Below are positions 16,238 through 24,974 of a stretch of DNA of 34,563 bases, piece by piece (the first letter of the stretch is position 1; each line of letters opens with the position of its first letter). The notes beneath the pieces were generated by a model, which saw only the letters and a program-made list of their open reading frames with translations, did no database searches and was not told where the DNA came from. The stretch spans positions 1-34,563 of the forward strand of contig ONWA01000023.1 in the NCBI GenBank assembly GCA_900321425.1, in the 5' to 3' direction. Origin of the DNA: an uncultured Prevotellaceae bacterium. Its GTDB lineage: Bacteria > Bacteroidota > Bacteroidia > Bacteroidales > Bacteroidaceae. The position numbers were made by a program, and so were the translations under genes.

Positions 16238-17788
16238 CTACTTTTTTCGGTCCTCCAGATAGCCCCAGATGGTCAGCTCCTTGTCGGCCAGTGGGGTCTT
16301 AAAGAAATAGCTGGCCACATATCCTACTACGAGTACGATGAGGTGACTATACACGCCCAACATATATTTATGGTGTGCGAAGTTCCAGTCGCCTAGGTCG
16401 AGCAACGTCTGTTTCACGCCGTCGCCGTCGATATCCACCTTCGTAGAGGTCAGTACAGCATAAGCCGTATAAATCACGGCAGCCGCAATGCCGATGTAGA
16501 GTCCTTGTTTGTTGGCTCTCCGACTGAAGAGTCCCAGGATGAAGATACCTACGATACCTGCTGAGAAGATGGCGTAGAGCGAGAACAGCGCACCCAGCAC
16601 TCCCTCACCTCCCCAGGTGATATAGAGACAGGCCACACCGATGGCTCCGATACCAGCCATCACCACCATCCACTTGCCAAAGCGCAGTTGCTGCTGGTCG
16701 GTGGCACTTTTGCGGAAACGCATATAGTAGTCTTGTACGGCGATGGCCGACAGACAGTTCAGGTCGCTGTCGAGCGATGAGATAGCAGCAGCTGCCAGCG
16801 CTGCGATGATGAGTCCTCGGATGCCCACTGGCAACTCATGGGCGATGAAGTACGGGAATACCTCGTCGGCCTTGATGTCCTCTGGCAACAGCGGTGCGCC
16901 CTGTGCGTGGTAGAAGGCGAAGAGGGCGGTTCCGATGAACATGAACAACGCCCAGATGGGTACCGACATCAGTACACCGATATAGGCGGCCTTCTTAGCT
17001 TCCTTGTCGTTCTTGGCAGCCAGGTAGCGCTGTACGATGGTCTGGTCGGTGCCATATTTCTGCAGCGCGTAGAAGATACCGTTGAGCACCATCACGATAA
17101 ACGTCAGTTGAGTCAGATCCCAGTCATAGGGTCCGAAACTGATCTTGTTGTATTCCGCTGCGATGCGGAAGGTCTCAGCGGGTCCGCCGTCAATGCCAAA
17201 CAGTAGGATTCCAATGCAGATGATGCCTCCTCCGATGAGCAGGAATCCCTGTGCCACATCCATCCATACGATGGCCTCCATACCGCCAAAGAGTGTCAGG
17301 ATAATGATGGTGACACCCAGTACAAGCACGATGCTGTAGATATTGATGTCGAGGAAGGTGGCCAATGCCATCGAGACGAGGAAGAAAACGGTTCCAGCTT
17401 TCGAGAAGTGTCCTAAGGTGAAGGCAAACGAGCTGTACAGACGGGCAAAGAGTCCGAAACGGCGTTCGAAATACTCGTAGGTAGACAGTCGGATGACTTT
17501 GCGGAACAGGGGTACGATAATGCCGATGAGTGCCAGGAGGACAATGGGAACCATCAGTCCCTGTACCAACAGAATCCAGTTGTCGGCATAGGCGGCTCCG
17601 GGGTAGGCAAGAAACGTTACGCTACTGATGAGGGTGGCGAAGATCGAGATGCCTACTGCCCAGGCGGGTATCTTTCCGCCTCCGGCGAAATATTGCGAGG
17701 TGTCCTTCTGCTTGTGTGCAAACCAGACACCAGTACCGATGGCTGCCAGGATCGACAGCAATACGATGATATAGTCAATGATGTGCAT
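16238..17788 (-). CDS. Sodium:solute symporter (SSS family)
   Basis: This 516-residue inner-membrane transporter has about 13 hydrophobic segments beginning near residue 6. SSS features include YFAGGGKIPAWAVGISIFAT (33-52) and AAAAISSLDSDLNCLSA (about 330-350), the region that carries the second sodium-site serines in this family. SSS proteins import sugars, sugar acids, sialic acid, proline or panthothenate with Na+. The operon context suggests a sugar acid or a related hydroxy acid as substrate. It lies 33 nt after the DapA-like gene and is separated from the alcohol dehydrogenase by the repeat-bearing spacer. Confidence 0.92.
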   Translation of the reverse strand: MHIIDYIIVLLSILAAIGTGVWFAHKQKDTSQYFAGGGKIPAWAVGISIFATLISSVTFLAYPGAAYADNWILLVQGLMVPIVLLALIGIIVPLFRKVIRLSTYEYFERRFGLFARLYSSFAFTLGHFSKAGTVFFLVSMALATFLDINIYSIVLVLGVTIIILTLFGGMEAIVWMDVAQGFLLIGGGIICIGILLFGIDGGPAETFRIAAEYNKISFGPYDWDLTQLTFIVMVLNGIFYALQKYGTDQTIVQRYLAAKNDKEAKKAAYIGVLMSVPIWALFMFIGTALFAFYHAQGAPLLPEDIKADEVFPYFIAHELPVGIRGLIIAALAAAAISSLDSDLNCLSAIAVQDYYMRFRKSATDQQQLRFGKWMVVMAGIGAIGVACLYITWGGEGVLGALFSLYAIFSAGIVGIFILGLFSRRANKQGLYIGIAAAVIYTAYAVLTSTKVDIDGDGVKQTLLDLGDWNFAHHKYMLGVYSHLIVLVVGYVASYFFKTPLADKELTIWGYLEDRKK

Positions 17789-17821
17789 CGTTGAGAAATA
17801 TGATAGTGGGTAAATCGTCGG

Positions 17822-18718
17822 TTATCTGATGGCCTTTGCCTTTGTTGCGATGGCTTGCTCTTCCTCAGCATCTAGACGGGTCAGCGGCATGAGCATCCAG
17901 GGTTCGCAAAGTCCTTTGGTCTGCATCATCACCTTCAGGGCTGTCAGCGACTGTCCTAAGGTTCTGCCTGCCTGATAGATCTTGGCTATCTCGTTGGTCT
18001 CATCCTGTAGACGGTTGGCGGTGTCCATATCTCCCTTGATGGCTGCCTCGTACAGGTCGTTGAATATCTCCGGTACGAAGTTGCCGGTGCTGGGCACGAT
18101 ACCGTCGCCACCCAGTGATAGCGAGTAGGCCGATTGTGCTGCCCATCCGCAGAAGTAGGCAAAGTCGTCGCGCTCCTTCGAGATAGCAATACACTGTTGC
18201 ATCCGTTCCAGATCGCGCTCAGAGTCCTTCAGTCCCACAATATTCGGATGGTCAGCCAGTCGTCTCACCACTTCTACGGGAATACTCATATGGGTAGTGG
18301 CGAGGATATTGTAGAGCATCAACGGACCAGCAATGATGTCGGCTAGCGTCTTATAATACTCGTACATTTGCTCTTCTGTGAGGGCATAGTAAGAGGGCAG
18401 GGTGGCTACGATCACATCGGCACCAGCCTGTGTGTACGCTTCTGCCTGAGCCAGTTGCTCCGTAAAGCAGTTGCCCGTCAGTCCTGCATAGATCAGTATC
18501 CTACCTTTAGCTGCTTTCACGGCAGTATCTACCAGCAGGAGTCCGTCGGCTCGCGACATGCTGTTTCCTTCGCCTGTGGTTCCCATCAGCAGGGGAGCCA
18601 CATGGTTCTGGGCAAAAAACTCGATAATTCTCTCTACGGCGGCTGTGTCCAGCTCACCTCTGTCTGTAACGGGGGTTACCATAGGAACCACCACGCCTTT
18701 GTACTGACTATTCTTCAT
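17822..18718 (-). CDS. DapA/NanA-family aldolase
   Basis: This 298-residue (beta/alpha)8 class I aldolase or lyase has the substrate-binding GTTGE at 46-50, Tyr136 (LMLYNILA) and the Schiff-base Lys164 (VGLKDSE). The family includes dihydrodipicolinate synthase, N-acetylneuraminate lyase and 2-keto-3-deoxy-sugar-acid aldolases, all of which form or break a bond to pyruvate. True DapA usually has YNxPxRT after the tyrosine. Here that loop is YNILATTH, so a catabolic aldolase is more likely. It is the first gene of the catabolic operon. No TAnnTTTG promoter is seen in the 69-nt gap to murI, so transcription may run on from murI or use an unrecognised promoter. Confidence 0.88.
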   Translation of the reverse strand: MKNSQYKGVVVPMVTPVTDRGELDTAAVERIIEFFAQNHVAPLLMGTTGEGNSMSRADGLLLVDTAVKAAKGRILIYAGLTGNCFTEQLAQAEAYTQAGADVIVATLPSYYALTEEQMYEYYKTLADIIAGPLMLYNILATTHMSIPVEVVRRLADHPNIVGLKDSERDLERMQQCIAISKERDDFAYFCGWAAQSAYSLSLGGDGIVPSTGNFVPEIFNDLYEAAIKGDMDTANRLQDETNEIAKIYQAGRTLGQSLTALKVMMQTKGLCEPWMLMPLTRLDAEEEQAIATKAKAIR

Positions 18719-18787
18719 CTCTTTATGATTAGTTCTTAGCTATTCATAAGACGGATGAAGGCGTGATAAGTCATCATCGGCAGTGCT

Positions 18788-19621
18788 TTATCCTAAGGTG
18801 ATATTTTCCACTTCCACGGGTTCGTGGAGGAAGATCTGGGCTGACTCCTTGAATTTCTCAGGATTCTCGGTGGTGAGGTAATGTACCTTTCCTCCTTTAG
18901 TACATTTCTTCTCTATCTCCGTATTTCTGTCAAAGTAGTCTTTCAGGCTCTTGGCCACATAATCTCCTTGTGCGATGACTCGGATGCTTTGTGGCAGGAA
19001 CTTGCGAATCTTGGGCATTAGGATGGGGTAGTGTGTGCATCCCAAGATGATGGCATCGATGGCGGGGTCAAGGCTCAGTAGCTGTCGGATGCGTTTCTCT
19101 ACGAAATAGTCGGCTCCAGGCGAGTCGGCTTCGTTGTATTCCACCAATGGCACCCAGAAGGGACAAGCCACACCACTGACCTGTATGTCGGGGAATAGTT
19201 TGTGTATCTCCAGATTATAGCTCTCGCTCTTGATGGTTCCTTCGGTGGCGAAGATACCTACGTGGCGCGATTGGGTGAGCGATCCGATTACTTCTGCCGT
19301 CGGTCGGATGATGCCCAACACTCGTCGGTTGGGGTCCAGTTGTGGCAGGTCGTTCTGCTGAATCGTACGGAGTGCTTTGGCCGAAGCGGTGTTACATCCT
19401 AGGATGACGAGATGGCACCCCATCGCAAAGAGGCGTTCTACGGCCTGTCGGGTGAACTCATATACTACGTCAAACGAACGTGTACCGTAGGGGGCACGAG
19501 CGTTGTCGCCCAGATAGAGATAGTCGTATTGGGGTAACAGCTTTCGTATGCCGTGCAGGATGGTCAGTCCGCCATATCCGCTGTCGAAGATTCCGATGGG
19601 TCCTGGGTTACTTGAGAGCAT
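18788..19621 (-). CDS. murI: Glutamate racemase
   Basis: This 277-residue enzyme makes D-glutamate for peptidoglycan. Catalytic cysteines C76 (LGCNTASA) and C195 (LGCTHYP) and the N-terminal IFDSGYGG (11-18) are all present. ATG 19621 is chosen because the conserved sequence begins there (SSNPGPIGIFDSG); the longer frame would run deep into the upstream gene. The start overlaps the end of the ompH-like gene by 14 nt, which points to coupled translation. Confidence 0.95.
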   Translation of the reverse strand: MLSSNPGPIGIFDSGYGGLTILHGIRKLLPQYDYLYLGDNARAPYGTRSFDVVYEFTRQAVERLFAMGCHLVILGCNTASAKALRTIQQNDLPQLDPNRRVLGIIRPTAEVIGSLTQSRHVGIFATEGTIKSESYNLEIHKLFPDIQVSGVACPFWVPLVEYNEADSPGADYFVEKRIRQLLSLDPAIDAIILGCTHYPILMPKIRKFLPQSIRVIAQGDYVAKSLKDYFDRNTEIEKKCTKGGKVHYLTTENPEKFKESAQIFLHEPVEVENITLG

Positions 19622-20141
19622 CAGCGACAGCCTGGTTGATATCTTCACTGAGTTGCGGGTCGATAAACGGACAGGCGTTGCCGTCGGTATTGACAATGAC
19701 AGCGAGCCCTTTCTCCTTAGCGATATTGCTCAGGATACCTGCCAGTTTCTCTTTGAGTGGGGCGAGGATATCCTTCTCTGCCGCCTTCAGCAGTCGACGG
19801 CTCTCCTCCTTGAAGGCGATATTCTTCTCCAACAGCTCCTGCAGTTCCGTCTGTCGCTTCTGCAGGATGGTCTTGGGGAAGTCATTCTGTCCCTCTAAGA
19901 ACTCCTCATATTTCTGATTGAATTCGTTCTTCACACGCATCGCCTCCGCATCGTATTTTGCTGTCAGGCTCTCCAGTGTCTTTTGTGCAATCGCATATTC
20001 GGGCATCGTGCGTAGTGCCTGTTCGTAACTCAGATAGCCTATCTTCACGTTGGCTGTCTGGGCTTGTGATGTCAGTGGCATTAGCATCAGGATGCAGAGT
20101 GCCAGCATCTTCATCACTCTATGGGTATTTGATATTCTCAT
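19608..20141 (-). CDS. OmpH/Skp-family periplasmic chaperone (third paralogue)
   Basis: The protein has 177 residues with a signal peptide (hydrophobic MLALCILMLMPLTSQAQ; the start could also be Met10). The mature part is a long coiled coil, typical of Skp/OmpH, which holds unfolded outer-membrane proteins in the periplasm. The N-terminal strand KIGYLSYEQALRTMPEY matches that of the other two OmpH proteins of this window, and it ends with AKEKGLAVIVNTDG. Unlike the other two, it is separated from bamA and paired with murI. It has its own promoter match at 20174-20204. Confidence 0.88.
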   Translation of the reverse strand: MRISNTHRVMKMLALCILMLMPLTSQAQTANVKIGYLSYEQALRTMPEYAIAQKTLESLTAKYDAEAMRVKNEFNQKYEEFLEGQNDFPKTILQKRQTELQELLEKNIAFKEESRRLLKAAEKDILAPLKEKLAGILSNIAKEKGLAVIVNTDGNACPFIDPQLSEDINQAVADALK

Positions 20142-20173
20142 GTCTTTGTTTCAATGATCATTTTATTCTGTGG

Positions 20174-20204
20174 CAAAGTTAGCTAATTTTTGTGAATTAC
20201 CAAT
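20174..20204 (-). promoter_or_regulatory. Promoter of the ompH-murI unit
   Basis: Minus strand TAACTTTG (20174-20181) matches the -7 consensus, with ATTG (20201-20204) at the -33 position after 19 nt. Distance to the ATG at 20141 is about 32 nt. Confidence 0.55.
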
Positions 20205-20254
20205 AAAGTCTTTGTTTTTTTCTTTGATGAGCACGTTAATTCCCTGCTTATTCG

Positions 20255-20262
20255 TACCTTTG
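20255..20262 (+). promoter_or_regulatory. -7 element of the HAD gene, almost touching the start codon
   Basis: TACCTTTG matches TAnnTTTG and ends 7 nt before the ATG at 20270, so the transcript should have almost no leader. No TTTG lies at the usual 19-20 nt upstream; the nearest is 28 nt away (20223-20226). Confidence 0.45.
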
Positions 20263-20269
20263 CATCGTG

Positions 20270-20929
20270 ATGAAAAAGAAACTGGTGATCTTCGATTTGG
20301 ATGGTACCCTTGTGAATACCATCGCCGATTTGGCGGCAAGTACCAATCATGCGCTCCGACAGTTGGGCTTTCCCACGCATCCCACGGAGCGCTATAAGAT
20401 GATGGTGGGCAATGGTATCAACCAACTTTTTCGCAGGGCTCTGCCTGAGTCGGCGCAGACCGATGCGAATGTCCTTCGTATGCGTCAGGCGTTCCTACCT
20501 TATTATCATGAGCATATCGTTGACTTCAGTCGTCCTTATCCAGGCATCACTGAGTTGCTCAGTACTTGTCAGCAGGAAGGCATCTTGTTGGCAGTAGCGA
20601 GCAACAAATACCAGGAGGGCGCCACTAAGCTCATAGCGACAGCGTTTCCTTCTGTTTCCTTCTCCATCGTTTTGGGGCAGCGCGAAGGTGTGGCTATCAA
20701 ACCCGATCCGCAGATTGTGTACGATATCCTTGCTGCTACTGGTGTCAGTAAGGAAGACACGCTGTATATAGGCGACTCCGGGGTTGATATGCAGACAGGT
20801 GCGAATGCTTCTGTTGATACCTGTGGCGTCACCTGGGGCTTCCGATCTCGCGAAGAGCTGGAGGCTTTTCAACCACAACATTTGATTGATACCGTGGATG
20901 ATCTTGCTGATATCATCCACGTTTGCTAG
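20270..20929 (+). CDS. HAD-family phosphatase (phosphoglycolate-phosphatase-like)
   Basis: This 219-residue soluble enzyme has the HAD motifs in order: DLDGT with nucleophile D9 and acid D11, a helical cap, the SNK motif (ASNKYQEG, about 107), lysine in AIKPDPQ (about 143) and GDSGVDMQTG (about 165). Size and cap type fit phosphoglycolate phosphatase and related sugar-phosphate phosphatases. The substrate cannot be set from sequence. ATG 20270 is preferred; a GTG at 20267 would add one residue. A perfect 9-bp inverted repeat, GTGGATGAT/ATCATCCAC, lies at the very end of the coding sequence (20894-20920). Confidence 0.9.
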   Translation: MKKKLVIFDLDGTLVNTIADLAASTNHALRQLGFPTHPTERYKMMVGNGINQLFRRALPESAQTDANVLRMRQAFLPYYHEHIVDFSRPYPGITELLSTCQQEGILLAVASNKYQEGATKLIATAFPSVSFSIVLGQREGVAIKPDPQIVYDILAATGVSKEDTLYIGDSGVDMQTGANASVDTCGVTWGFRSREELEAFQPQHLIDTVDDLADIIHVC

Positions 20930-20987
20930 TCTTTCCCTTTCGATGAAGATTTATATTCTTCCCTTTCTATTTGTTTGTATCTCACCT

Positions 20988-21087
20988 ATATTTTTATGTA
21001 CCCAACTTAGAGACTTGTGTACCTAACTTAGAGACTTGTATCCCTAACTTGGAGACATAAGTCTCTAACTTAGGGATATAAAAATAT
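20988..21087. repeat. Four tandem 21-bp units inside 10-bp inverted arms
   Basis: Units at 20997-21017, 21018-21038, 21039-21059 and 21060-21080 share the core CTAACTTAGAGAC or a near variant. The last two form a larger palindrome: TATCCCTAA (21039-21047) pairs with TTAGGGATA (21070-21078), and GAGAC (21052-21056) pairs with GTCTC (21061-21065) around ATAA. Perfect outer arms ATATTTTTAT (20988-20997) and ATAAAAATAT (21078-21087) bracket the block. It lies between two convergent genes (HAD and ompH). Confidence 0.85.
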
Positions 21088-21132
21088 GTGGAAAGGAAAA
21101 AACATTTCCGCGGGTAAGAAAATATTATTAAA

Positions 21133-21166
21133 AAAGCTCCCGTTTCCTTATCGAAACGGGAGCTTT
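21133..21166 (-). terminator. Terminator of the bamA-ompH operon
   Basis: A perfect 14-bp stem, AAAGCTCCCGTTTC (21133-21146) with GAAACGGGAGCTTT (21153-21166), closes a 6-nt loop. Read on the minus strand it is followed by TTTTTTAATAA, so it should stop transcription 20 nt after the ompH stop. It may also block the convergent HAD transcript. Confidence 0.85.
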
Positions 21167-21185
21167 CATATCTGTTAAGTAATGC

Positions 21186-21692
21186 TTACTTCAGACCGAG
21201 TTTTGTCTTCACCTGTGTGGTGATGTCTGTGCTGAGCGTTGTGCTTACGTAAGGAATACCAGCGTTGATGTCCATCACATAGACATAACCGCCAGACTGT
21301 CCTACAGCCTTGATGGCATCGAGCACCTTTGTGGTGATCAGCTGCATCTTCTCCTGTGAAGCCTTGGCGAGAGCTTGCTGGTTGTCCTGATAGCTCTGCT
21401 GGATCTTCTGGTACATCTCCTGCAGTTCCTTCTCACGACGCTCCTTGATGTTCTGTGGCATCTCGGGGTTCTTCTTCAACTCAGCCTCGTAATCGGCAGC
21501 CTTCTTCTGCATCTCATCCTGCATGTTCTTCAGGTCGTCCTCATACTGCTTGGTCAGTGCGTCGATCTCGCCCTTAGCCTTGGTGTACTCAGGCATTACC
21601 TGAATGATTTCCTGAGTGTTGACATGTGCAAACTTCTGTGCGAATGCTGCCATTGGGGCAAACATCAGCACGGCAACTAGAAATTTTTTCAT
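21186..21692 (-). CDS. OmpH/Skp-family periplasmic chaperone
   Basis: This 168-residue protein has a clear signal peptide (MKKFLVAVLMFAPMAAFAQ). The mature protein is a long, charged coiled coil (residues of about 40-125, rich in K, E and Q) framed by short beta segments: FAHVNTQEIIQVMPEY at the N-terminus and GGYVYVMDINAGIPYVS near the end. That is the OmpH/Skp plan. It is the last gene of the envelope operon; the terminator follows at once. The gap to the upstream paralogue is 55 nt. Confidence 0.92.
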   Translation of the reverse strand: MKKFLVAVLMFAPMAAFAQKFAHVNTQEIIQVMPEYTKAKGEIDALTKQYEDDLKNMQDEMQKKAADYEAELKKNPEMPQNIKERREKELQEMYQKIQQSYQDNQQALAKASQEKMQLITTKVLDAIKAVGQSGGYVYVMDINAGIPYVSTTLSTDITTQVKTKLGLK

Positions 21693-21747
21693 TGTTTTTT
21701 GTTTTTTTTATTGTTATAATTAATACTAATGACTATTGATAGGGACA

Positions 21748-22266
21748 TCAGTTGATGTAGCCCAACTTACGGAGTACCTCGTTGCTGATATCAATCTTGG
21801 GACTACCGAAGATGATGCCTTGGTCGCTGGCACGATCGAGTACCAACTGATAGCCGCGAAGATCGGAGATGTCCTTGATGGCATTGTACACTTCCTCCTG
21901 GATGGGAGTCATCAGACTGGTACGCTTCTTGAACAGCTCGCCCTCGGGTCCGAAGTACTTACGCTTTAGCTCGGCAGCCTGCTTCTCCTTCTCTACGATG
22001 GCATCCTGCTTGGCCTGCTTCTGCTCCTTGGAGAGGAACACCACCTCGTTCTGGTAGTTCTTATACATGGTCTGAGCCTCGGTGTTCAGCGCATCGACTT
22101 CCGCCTGCCACTTCTTCGACACCTGGTTCAGTTGCTCGTTGGCGCGCTCGTAGGCAGGGATATTCTTGAAGATATAGTCCATGTCGACAAGGGCGAACTT
22201 CTGTGCGTGCATCGACATCGTCGATACAAACATCATCACGAATAATGCTATTTTCTTCTTCATCAT
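21748..22266 (-). CDS. OmpH/Skp-family periplasmic chaperone
   Basis: This 172-residue protein has a signal peptide (MMKKKIALFVMMFVSTMSMHAQ; a second ATG at 22263 is also possible). The mature N-terminus KFALVDMDYIFKNIPAY and the coiled coil of about residues 40-120 follow the OmpH/Skp plan, and a C-terminal beta segment reads YQLVLDRASDQGIIFGS. It follows bamA by 59 nt and should help deliver outer-membrane proteins to the BAM machine. Confidence 0.92.
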   Translation of the reverse strand: MMKKKIALFVMMFVSTMSMHAQKFALVDMDYIFKNIPAYERANEQLNQVSKKWQAEVDALNTEAQTMYKNYQNEVVFLSKEQKQAKQDAIVEKEKQAAELKRKYFGPEGELFKKRTSLMTPIQEEVYNAIKDISDLRGYQLVLDRASDQGIIFGSPKIDISNEVLRKLGYIN

Positions 22267-22325
22267 TTCCTTTTCTTTGAGTGTTACATCTTATTGACGT
22301 GAAAACTTTCCAATAGTTTAAAGTT

Positions 22326-24974
22326 TTAGAATTCCTGACCGAGGATAAAGTGGAAATTGCTACCACCCTTTCTGGGTGATGCTGTATGCTCATAGACCTT
22401 ATCGAAACCATAGGCCCAGTCGATACCCATCAATCCTACCATTGGCAGGAAGATACGTACGCCGAGACCAGCACTACGCTTCATCTTGAATGGGTTGAAC
22501 TTTCCTGTTTCTGTCCAAGCGTTACCTGCCTCTACGAAGGCGAGGCCGTAGATGGTGGTGTTACCTAACAGGAACGGATAGCGAAGTTCTACGGAGAAGC
22601 GGTCGTAGGCATAGCCGGCATAACCGTATGGGGTCAGTGAGCCGTTCTCATAACCACGCAGTCCGATGGTCTCCTCAGCATATCCTGTAGAGTATCCACT
22701 CATACCGTCACCACCCATATAGAAGGTTTCAAACGGTGATTTCTTATACTGGTTGTAAGAACCCAGAATACCCATTTCAGCACGTGTTACCAGCACCAGA
22801 CACTTCTGACCGTTGGTTAGCGATGTATAGCTCTTGAATCTCAGCTTCCACTTGTGGTACTCAATCCAGCGATATTTCTCCTGCTGCTCACTCATATAGG
22901 TAGCTGAGTTGGGGTTCATAGCCAACTGCGAATAGTCGGTACTGTTGAACAGTGACCAAGGGGGAGTGATAGACAGTGATGCGACGAACTCTGAACCGCG
23001 ACGGGGGAAGAGTTGGTTGTCGGTAGAGATACGTGAGAGCGACAGGTTCAAGGCCAGGTTGTTACAGTTACCATTTGAGATGATAAAGTAACGCCAGTCT
23101 TTCAGCATATAACGGGTATAGGCCAGCGACGCACTCAGCTGGAAGTAGTCATCAGGCCAGCGCAGACGCTTTCCGAAGCCCAGGGTGAAACCGAACATCT
23201 TGATGAACTTAGAGTCGTCGAGATAGTTCTCGTAGTTATTGTAATATGGGTTCGTGGAGCCATAGCCGGCATAATAGCTGTTCATGGAGTTCGCCCAACT
23301 GCTGTTGTAGTAGCTGCTGTTCACGTCGGTCTGCTTCGAGAAGAAGGCCGATACAGAGAATTGGTTAGGACGCTTGCCACCAAACCAAGGAATGGTATAG
23401 CTGATGCTGTATGACTGGTAGTAGGTACCGTTGGTCTGTGCAGAAAGCGCCAGCTGTTCACCATCGCCGATAGGCAGGAAGCCACGATGCATCTTGTTCT
23501 TACCAAACATATTGCGGAGGGAGAAGTTGTTGAGCTTCAGACCTACACGTCCGATGACACCAGTCTGTCCCCATCCGAGTGAGAACTCAATCTGGTCGTT
23601 AGACTTCTGCTGCAACTCCCAGTTGATATCTACCGTACCATCATCGTAGTTGGGTTTCACATCAGGGTTCACCTTCTCAGGATCGAAGAATCCCATAGAG
23701 GCAATCTCTCGAGCAGAGCGTTGGAGGGCATCCTTGGAGAATAGGTCGCCTGGTTTGGTACGAAGCTCGCGACGAACCACCTCTTCATACAAACGGTCAT
23801 TACCATAGATGCGCACATGACTGATATGCGCCTGCTGACCTTCGAAGATACGCATCTCGAGGTCGATGGAGTCGCCTACGATATTCACCTCAGTAGGTTG
23901 CAGGTTATAGAACAGATAACCGTTGTTCCAGTAGTAGTTACCTACGGCATCATCGTCCTCAGACAGTCGTTTGTTGAGCAGCTTCTGGTTGTAGACATCA
24001 CCCTTCTTCATGCCCAGTACGTTATTCAGATAGTCGGTGGTGGCGATGGTATTGCCCACCCAAGTGATATTGCGGAGATAATACTTCTCACCTTCATCTA
24101 CCTTGAAGTAGACATCCACATGCTTGTCGTCAACACTCCATACGCTGTCTTTCACAATACGCATATCGCGGAAACCTAGCTCGTTGTATTTGTCGATGAG
24201 GTTCTGTCTGTCGGTACTGAAGCGCTCCTCTGTGAATTTCTTCGAGCGGAACATACCTGCCAGCGTTCCTGACTCATGGAGTTTCTGGAAGGCACCCTTA
24301 CGGAACAGACCGCCCTTGAGCTTCTTGGCCTCTACCTTCTCATTTCCCTCCAGGATAATCTTATGAACCTTAATCTTGTCTTTCTTGTCGATATTGACGT
24401 CGAGAATCACTTGGTTCTTGTTCGAGACATCATCACGCTGCACAATGTCGACAACGGCATTCTTAAAACCTTTCTCGTCGAAGTATTTCTTGGCGAGGAT
24501 CTTGGCACGGTCGATCATATTCGGCGTAATCTGACTACCTTTCATGATACCCAGCTTCGCTTCCATATCCTCACGTTCCGACTTCTTCAGACCATAATAG
24601 TTGATAACGCTTACACGAGGACGCATGGCGAGATGGATACAGAGATAAATCTTTGAACCTACAATAGAGTCGGCTGTGATGGCAACCCTTGAGAACAGAC
24701 CGTGACGCCAGTAACGTTTGATGGCATTGGTGATCTCGTTGCCAGGAACGGTAATCAACTGACCAACCTCCAAACCGGAGAGACTGGTCAGGACATAGTC
24801 CTCATAGCCTTCCACGCCTGTGACGGCAATGCCGCCAATCTCACAACTGCGAGGGGTTCCTGCGTAAGAGATATCAGGATTGATGATCACGTCCTGGGCT
24901 TTCATCTGCATGCTGAAACAGAGTATGGCAGCAAACAGTACTATTACCTTATTGTATCTATTCATCTTTCTCAT
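22326..24974 (-). CDS. bamA: BamA/Omp85 outer-membrane assembly protein
   Basis: This 882-residue protein has a signal peptide (to about A26), several POTRA repeats in the periplasmic half (about 40-450; segments such as [18 protein letters not shown] and [17 protein letters not shown]) and a C-terminal 16-strand barrel ending in phenylalanine ([10 protein letters not shown]). It inserts beta-barrel proteins into the outer membrane. One predicted outer loop (about 550-585) is very rich in Tyr, Ser and Asn. ATG 24974 overlaps the uppS stop as ATGA, so translation is probably coupled to the 3' part of uppS. This matters because uppS is broken. Confidence 0.95.
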   Translation of the reverse strand: MRKMNRYNKVIVLFAAILCFSMQMKAQDVIINPDISYAGTPRSCEIGGIAVTGVEGYEDYVLTSLSGLEVGQLITVPGNEITNAIKRYWRHGLFSRVAITADSIVGSKIYLCIHLAMRPRVSVINYYGLKKSEREDMEAKLGIMKGSQITPNMIDRAKILAKKYFDEKGFKNAVVDIVQRDDVSNKNQVILDVNIDKKDKIKVHKIILEGNEKVEAKKLKGGLFRKGAFQKLHESGTLAGMFRSKKFTEERFSTDRQNLIDKYNELGFRDMRIVKDSVWSVDDKHVDVYFKVDEGEKYYLRNITWVGNTIATTDYLNNVLGMKKGDVYNQKLLNKRLSEDDDAVGNYYWNNGYLFYNLQPTEVNIVGDSIDLEMRIFEGQQAHISHVRIYGNDRLYEEVVRRELRTKPGDLFSKDALQRSAREIASMGFFDPEKVNPDVKPNYDDGTVDINWELQQKSNDQIEFSLGWGQTGVIGRVGLKLNNFSLRNMFGKNKMHRGFLPIGDGEQLALSAQTNGTYYQSYSISYTIPWFGGKRPNQFSVSAFFSKQTDVNSSYYNSSWANSMNSYYAGYGSTNPYYNNYENYLDDSKFIKMFGFTLGFGKRLRWPDDYFQLSASLAYTRYMLKDWRYFIISNGNCNNLALNLSLSRISTDNQLFPRRGSEFVASLSITPPWSLFNSTDYSQLAMNPNSATYMSEQQEKYRWIEYHKWKLRFKSYTSLTNGQKCLVLVTRAEMGILGSYNQYKKSPFETFYMGGDGMSGYSTGYAEETIGLRGYENGSLTPYGYAGYAYDRFSVELRYPFLLGNTTIYGLAFVEAGNAWTETGKFNPFKMKRSAGLGVRIFLPMVGLMGIDWAYGFDKVYEHTASPRKGGSNFHFILGQEF

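Noticed and set aside
20943-21026. A 27-codon hydrophobic small ORF (MKIYILPFLFVC...) running into the repeat block
   Set aside because: T-rich sequence easily gives such a frame by chance; there is no promoter consensus and the stop falls inside the repeat. Kept only as a note.
20988-21087. Possible CRISPR array
   Set aside because: Units are directly adjacent 21-mers with no unique spacers, and no cas gene is near.
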